Source of the DNA: an uncultured Cyanobium sp.
GTDB lineage: Bacteria > Cyanobacteriota > Cyanobacteriia > PCC-6307 > Cyanobiaceae
Assembly: GCA_937919075.1 (NCBI GenBank)
Contig: CALFOF010000366.1
Coordinates: forward strand, 1-9,768
Direction: 5' to 3'
DNA: 9,768 bases
Shown here: positions 6,092 through 9,768 of the stretch, in pieces
Numbering within the stretch: position 1 is the first letter of the stretch
Layout of the letters: each line of letters begins with the position of its first letter
Notes under the pieces: generated by a model
Databases searched by the model: none
What the model was told of the DNA's origin: nothing
The model's input: the letters and a program-made list of their open reading frames with translations, nothing else
Made by a program: the position numbers and the translations under genes

Positions 6092-6958
6092 ATGTTCACT
6101 TCACCGGGGCCCCTGCTGTTTCAGCTGGGGCCTTTCTCCCTGCGCTGGTATGGCCTGCTGATCGCCGTGGCGGTGCTGCTCGGCCTGATGCTCTCCACCA
6201 GGCTGGGCCGGCGGCGCGGCATTGAGCCGGCCATGATCGCCGACCTGCTGCCGATCCTGGTGCTGGCCGCCGTGCTCGGTGCCCGCCTCTACTACGTGGC
6301 GCTGGAGTGGCGCCAGTATCAGCTCAACTGGCTGGATGCTCTGGCCATCTGGCAGGGGGGCATCGCCATTCATGGCGCCCTGATTGCTGGTTCGCTGGCG
6401 GTGGTGGTGTATTGCCGCTGGCGCAAGCTTCCCTTCTGGAACCTGCTTGATGTGCTCGTGCCCTCAGTGGCTCTGGGCCAGGCGATTGGCCGTTGGGGCA
6501 ACTTCTTCAACTCCGAAGCCTTCGGCTTGCCCACCGATCTGCCCTGGCGGCTGTTCATTCCGGCGGTGAACCGGCCGGCCACCTTCATCGATGAGCAGTT
6601 CTTTCACCCCACCTTTCTCTACGAGTCGCTCTGGAACCTCGCGGTGGTGGCGCTGCTCCTCACTCTGTTCCAGCTGGGCTCGCGCGGCCGCATCCTGCTC
6701 CCTGCTGGGGCACTCAGCTGCATCTATCTGATCAGTTACAGCTTCGGCCGGTTCTGGATCGAAGGATTGCGTCTCGATCCGCTCTGCCTGTTCTCGGTCC
6801 CCCCGTTCTGTGAGGGCGGCCTGCGCATGGCCCAGTTGATGAGCCTGCTGCTGATCGTGGCCGGATCAGTCGGTCTGATCTGTTTTTACCGCGGTGCCCG
6901 CCGCCTTCAGAGCGAGCCCATGCCCCGTCGTGATTCTTCCCCGGGAACCAACCTTTGA
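6092..6958 (+). CDS. lgt: Prolipoprotein diacylglyceryl transferase
   Basis: Lgt transfers diacylglycerol from phosphatidylglycerol to the lipobox cysteine of prolipoproteins in the plasma membrane, the first step of lipoprotein maturation. The 288-residue polytopic protein begins [14 protein letters not shown] and contains RWYGLLI (18-24), [12 protein letters not shown] (89-100, His94), the Lgt signature [17 protein letters not shown] (129-145), YE at 177-178 and GRFWIEGLR (219-227). These carry the conserved Arg, Asn and Glu positions of the active site. The ATG at 6092 was chosen because FTSPGP lies at the start of known homologues; an in-frame TTG at 6059 would add 11 residues. No Shine-Dalgarno is evident. 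The stop codon overlaps the cobM start. It may be transcribed with petCA or from the AT-rich stretch near 6039-6046. Confidence 0.95.
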   Translation: MFTSPGPLLFQLGPFSLRWYGLLIAVAVLLGLMLSTRLGRRRGIEPAMIADLLPILVLAAVLGARLYYVALEWRQYQLNWLDALAIWQGGIAIHGALIAGSLAVVVYCRWRKLPFWNLLDVLVPSVALGQAIGRWGNFFNSEAFGLPTDLPWRLFIPAVNRPATFIDEQFFHPTFLYESLWNLAVVALLLTLFQLGSRGRILLPAGALSCIYLISYSFGRFWIEGLRLDPLCLFSVPPFCEGGLRMAQLMSLLLIVAGSVGLICFYRGARRLQSEPMPRRDSSPGTNL

Positions 6959-7857
6959 TTTCCTCCTCCAGTCAGCCTGAAACCACCCCACCACCTCCAG
7001 CTGAGGCGGCGGTGGTCACGATCGTGGGAGCAGGCCCCGGCGCGCCTGATCTGCTCACCCTGCGAGCGGCCCGTGCCATCGAAGCGGCCGAAGTGCTCGT
7101 CTGGACCGATTCCCTGGTGTCGCCCCAGATCGCGGCGCTGGCTCCGGCAAGCGCTGAGCGGATCCGTACCAGCACCCTCACCCTTGAGCAGGTGCTGGAG
7201 GTGCTGATTGAGCGGGCCCGCGCCGGCAAGCGGGTGGTGCGCCTCCACGATGGCGACCCCTGCCTGTATGGGGCGCTGGCGGAGCAGGTGAGCCGGCTCA
7301 CCGAAGCGGGCCTGGAGGTGGAGGTGGTGCCGGGCCTCAGCGCCTACCAGGCCACTGCGGCAGCGCTGCAGGCTGAGCTCACCATCCCTGGTCTGGTGCA
7401 GACAATCGTGCTCAGCCGGGCCTCCGGACGCACCGGCGTGCCGGAGAAGGAATCCCTGGAGCGCCTGGCGGCCCTGGGGGCCTCCCTCTGTCTGTATCTC
7501 AGTGCGCGCCATGTGGAGGAAGTGCAGGAGGTGCTGCTGGCGCACTACCCCGCCGACACCCCTGTGGCGATCGGCTACCGCGTCAGCTGGCCCGACCAGT
7601 GGATCACCGTCGTTCCCCTGAGCCAGATGGCGGAAACCAGCCGCCGCCGTCAGCTGATCCGCACCACTCTTTATGTGATCAGCCCCGCCCTCGACGCCCC
7701 CCAGCAGGCCCGCTCCCGCCTGTATTCCTCCGCCCACAGCCATCTGTTCCGCCCCGGTGCGGCGGGGCCACTCGCCGATGCGCAGGGGCTGCCTGTCGAT
7801 CAGGCCGCCAGCGACTGCGGGCAGCTGGCTGAAGCCTCCCCAGTGTCCTCGCCGTAG
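6955..7857 (+). CDS. cobM: Precorrin-4 / cobalt-precorrin-4 C11-methyltransferase (CobM/CbiF)
   Basis: The enzyme methylates C-11 of (cobalt-)precorrin-4 using S-adenosylmethionine in corrin ring synthesis. In cyanobacteria this supplies pseudocobalamin-type cofactors. The product shows the tetrapyrrole methylase fold landmarks: [15 protein letters not shown] (24-38), [16 protein letters not shown] (96-111), [15 protein letters not shown] (124-138), [18 protein letters not shown] (151-168) and [13 protein letters not shown] (255-267). The start is uncertain: TTG at 6955 overlaps the lgt stop and gives 300 residues; GTG at 7012 would give 281 and begin at the first beta strand. About 33 residues follow HLFRP, beyond where I expect the family to end, and the last 19 codons lie over the convergent mqo gene. 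Whether the cobalt-early (CbiF) or cobalt-late (CobM) pathway applies cannot be told from this gene. Confidence 0.92.
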   Translation: MISSSSQPETTPPPPAEAAVVTIVGAGPGAPDLLTLRAARAIEAAEVLVWTDSLVSPQIAALAPASAERIRTSTLTLEQVLEVLIERARAGKRVVRLHDGDPCLYGALAEQVSRLTEAGLEVEVVPGLSAYQATAAALQAELTIPGLVQTIVLSRASGRTGVPEKESLERLAALGASLCLYLSARHVEEVQEVLLAHYPADTPVAIGYRVSWPDQWITVVPLSQMAETSRRRQLIRTTLYVISPALDAPQQARSRLYSSAHSHLFRPGAAGPLADAQGLPVDQAASDCGQLAEASPVSSP

Positions 7858-9248
7858 AGCTCGGCTTCGAACCGGTCACGCTCGAAACGGCAGCCGCTGC
7901 GCGCCACGATCGCCTCGAGGTCCAGCGCTGCCACCCCCAGGCAGCAGGTGCCACCTGGCGATGGCGTCACGTTGAACACCAGCCCGGGCCCGGCTTCGAT
8001 CCTCACCTCCCCGAGCATCAGCTTGCGGGCCTGCTTGTCGATCAGCTGAGGGCGCACTCCTCCATAGCCTTCGGCAAAGCTCAGGTCGTTGAGCTTCATG
8101 CCGGGAATGATCTTGCGGACATCGCGCAGAAACAGCTGCCGCCGCAGCCAGGGCACCTCGAACAGCAGGTTGCGCACGATGTAGGCGCGGATGTCGGTGT
8201 TGCCGAGCAGCTGCCACAGCACCGCCAGCACGGCCAGATCGAGCCTGAGCACTTCGAGGAATTCGAAGAACGAGCCGAGCCGGTAGCGCTCGAGCAGGGG
8301 CAGCAGCAGGGCGGTGGGACCGAAGCGTGTCTGGCCTGGAGCCCCCACATCGGGATCGCCATGCAGCGCGGCGAAGGGCAGCTTGTCGTTCTGCACCGTG
8401 TACACCTTGCCCTTCAGCAGCTCGGGGGTGAAGTAGAAGCTGCCGGCCACCGGCAGGCAGGAGTAGCGCAGTCCATGGCCCATGCGCTGGGCCATCAGCA
8501 GGCTGTGGGCGCCGGCGTTCACCACCACATGCCGCGCCCGCCAGAGCTGGCGGACTGCTGCCTTGGTCTGCGTCTCCACCAGAAACGTGTCGCCCGCGGG
8601 GGTGATCGTTTCCACGCGGGTGCCGAGGGCCAGATCAATGCTCCGCTCGCTTCCCGCCACAGCAGCCTGGGCCTGGCGCACAAACGCGGCGGAGAGCGCT
8701 TCGTAGTCGACGGCGGTGGTGGCCTCGCGGATGCCGATCGCCACCAGTTCCTCACTGCGTGGCAGGCCATTCACCAGAGCCACGGCGGGCTCCCAGGCGG
8801 CGATGTCCTCTTTCTCCAGCAGCTGCATCGCTGGAAAGTGAGGCGAGAAAATCTCGAAGCGCTGGCGCAGGCTGGCGCACTCCCGCTCGCCCACCCCCAA
8901 CACCATTTTTGGCGTGCGGAACAGGCAGCGCTCACGCTCCTCGTCCTCCAGCAGGTCGCCGAAGCGCACGACCATCTCGGCGGTGCGCTTCACCCGCAGC
9001 GCCTTTTCCAGGGTGTAGTTGGTCTCGATGTCGCCGCAGTGGATCGTCTGGCTGTTGCTGGTCGCCTTCGAGTTCACCTGTGCCAGCTGCTCGTAGCGCT
9101 CAATCAGCGCCAGCCGCGGCAGGTCGGTGTAGCGGGCGAGTTCAAACAGCAGCGCAGTGCCGCAGACACCGCCCCCCACCACCAGCACATCCACCTCCAG
9201 TGAAGCCGAGGCAGATGGTGACGCGCGAAGGGGGGAGACAGGGGTCAC
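7800..9248 (-). CDS. mqo: Malate:quinone oxidoreductase, HP0086-like (Mqo)
   Basis: Mqo is an FAD-dependent, membrane-associated dehydrogenase that oxidises malate to oxaloacetate and passes electrons to quinone. With the listed start the protein has 482 residues. The dinucleotide-binding motif VLVVGGGVCGTALLFELA is at 21-38, followed by ATSNSQTIHCGDIETNYTLEKA (62-83), VVVNAGAHSL (241-250), CLPVAGSFYF (264-273), GKVYTVQNDKLPFAALHGDP (280-299) and NVTPSPGGTCCLG (426-438). As I recall them, these match the Helicobacter pylori HP0086/Campylobacter type of Mqo more closely than the E. coli type. The frame extends to a GTG at 9359, but that would overlap the upstream transporter gene, so I chose GTG 9248; another GTG lies at codon 19. 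No Shine-Dalgarno is visible. Activity on malate rather than another 2-hydroxy acid is inferred from family membership. The 3' end overlaps cobM by 58 bp. Confidence 0.87.
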   Translation of the reverse strand: MTPVSPLRASPSASASLEVDVLVVGGGVCGTALLFELARYTDLPRLALIERYEQLAQVNSKATSNSQTIHCGDIETNYTLEKALRVKRTAEMVVRFGDLLEDEERERCLFRTPKMVLGVGERECASLRQRFEIFSPHFPAMQLLEKEDIAAWEPAVALVNGLPRSEELVAIGIREATTAVDYEALSAAFVRQAQAAVAGSERSIDLALGTRVETITPAGDTFLVETQTKAAVRQLWRARHVVVNAGAHSLLMAQRMGHGLRYSCLPVAGSFYFTPELLKGKVYTVQNDKLPFAALHGDPDVGAPGQTRFGPTALLLPLLERYRLGSFFEFLEVLRLDLAVLAVLWQLLGNTDIRAYIVRNLLFEVPWLRRQLFLRDVRKIIPGMKLNDLSFAEGYGGVRPQLIDKQARKLMLGEVRIEAGPGLVFNVTPSPGGTCCLGVAALDLEAIVARSGCRFERDRFEAELYGEDTGEASASCPQSLAA

Positions 9249-9327
9249 GCGGCAGAGGCGAAACAGGGGGTGCGCAGGCCATGTTCGCTGATCCGGTGCC
9301 GGCCGGTGAGGCCGCTGGCAGGCCGCT

Positions 9328-9768
9328 TCATCGGGCCGCAAAGAGCACAACGATGGCACCGGCGAGCATCACCGCGGCGGCGGGCAGCCGCAGCGCGCCC
9401 CGCGGTTCACCCAACAGCGTGACGCCCGCCGTGGCACTCATCAACGTGCTCAGGCGCTTGATGGCGATCACATGCACCACGGCGGTCTGGCGCAGCGCCT
9501 CCATCTGGCAGATCATGCCCACGGCGCCGGCCAGGCCGCAGAGCAGCACCAGCAGCAGCAACCCCTGGGGCGTCGCGCCGGGGGCCGGTAGGGCGTGGCT
9601 TCTCCCTTGACTGGTGAGTTCGGGGGCCAGCAGCGGCACGGCCACCACCAGGTTGAACAGCACCACCCAGGTGAGCGAGCCGCCGGCGCTTACCCCAACT
9701 TTGTCGAAGGCGGCCCCAAGGCCCCACAGCACCGCCACCACGAGCATCGAGCGTGCCCCCGGACTGCT
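9328..9768 (-). CDS. EamA/DMT-family transporter, C-terminal part (5' end outside window)
   Basis: This is the last 146 codons of a membrane protein whose reading frame stays open to the window edge. The visible part has about five hydrophobic segments: MLVVAVLWGLG, WVVLFNLVVAVPLL, GLLLLVLLCGLAG, a helix after VVHVIAIKRLS, and the terminal LPAAAVMLAGAIVVLF. The segment IAIKRLSTLMSATAGVTLLGEP matches the hallmark of the second EamA repeat of the drug/metabolite transporter superfamily. The ATG at 9747 is very probably an internal methionine, since these proteins usually have ten helices and about 300 residues. The substrate cannot be predicted. The gene ends 79 nt before the chosen mqo start in the same direction, and I see no terminator in that gap. 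Confidence 0.82.
   Translation of the reverse strand, partial: SSPGARSMLVVAVLWGLGAAFDKVGVSAGGSLTWVVLFNLVVAVPLLAPELTSQGRSHALPAPGATPQGLLLLVLLCGLAGAVGMICQMEALRQTAVVHVIAIKRLSTLMSATAGVTLLGEPRGALRLPAAAVMLAGAIVVLFAAR

Noticed and set aside
8361..9203. 280-codon open frame on the + strand opposite mqo
   Set aside because: It is a shadow of mqo with low-complexity His/Gln/Ala composition and no family motif.
8759..9610. 283-codon + strand frame over the mqo 5' region and the transporter gene
   Set aside because: The sequence is Pro/Ser/Arg-rich with no domain, and both underlying genes are supported on the other strand.
1..9768. Search for mobile elements, CRISPR arrays, tRNA/rRNA genes, toxin-antitoxin or defence genes
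   Set aside because: I saw no transposase, integrase, regularly spaced repeats, RNA gene signatures or defence domains. All long stretches are accounted for by core genes.

Overview
The window is an ordinary, densely packed chromosomal segment from a cyanobacterium. Photosystem I genes (psaF, psaJ) and cytochrome b6f genes (petC, petA) establish this. The strong GC richness, compact spacing, a plastid-like TatC, a DUF3067 protein and an HP0086-type malate:quinone oxidoreductase fit a GC-rich picocyanobacterium of the Synechococcus/Cyanobium type. That lineage call is inference. The motif HIP1 (GCGATCGC) occurs once by eye, so the segment shows no HIP1 enrichment. I see no insertion sequence, tRNA, rRNA, CRISPR array or prophage gene.

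Layout. At 62-707, psaF and the 38-residue psaJ lie on the + strand and end at a clear intrinsic terminator (743-768). Guanylate kinase (gmk) follows on the - strand. Divergent from it is an NFACT-family (RqcH/Rqc2-like) gene whose stop codon overlaps the start of tatC. A DUF3067 gene on the - strand faces tatC with 8 nt between the stop codons. Divergent from DUF3067 is the petC-petA pair, followed on the same strand by lgt and cobM, which overlap by a few bases. At the right end, mqo on the - strand overlaps the 3' end of cobM by 58 bp. Upstream of mqo is the 3' part of an EamA/DMT-type transporter that runs off the window edge. No gene-free stretch exceeds about 80 bases inside the window.

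How the genes fit together. PetC (Rieske) and PetA (cytochrome f) are the lumen-facing redox subunits of cytochrome b6f. PsaF forms the lumenal docking side of photosystem I for plastocyanin or cytochrome c6. The window therefore carries parts of both the donor and the acceptor complex of the soluble lumenal carrier. PetC has a twin-arginine signal anchor, and the Tat translocase subunit gene tatC is nearby, with only the uncharacterised DUF3067 gene between them. This tatC-DUF3067-petC-petA arrangement is the most interesting functional grouping. The remaining genes serve general functions: GMP phosphorylation, ribosome quality control, lipoprotein modification, cobamide synthesis and malate oxidation. 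I found no clearly novel multi-gene system; the findings are mostly local architecture, start-site and regulatory observations.
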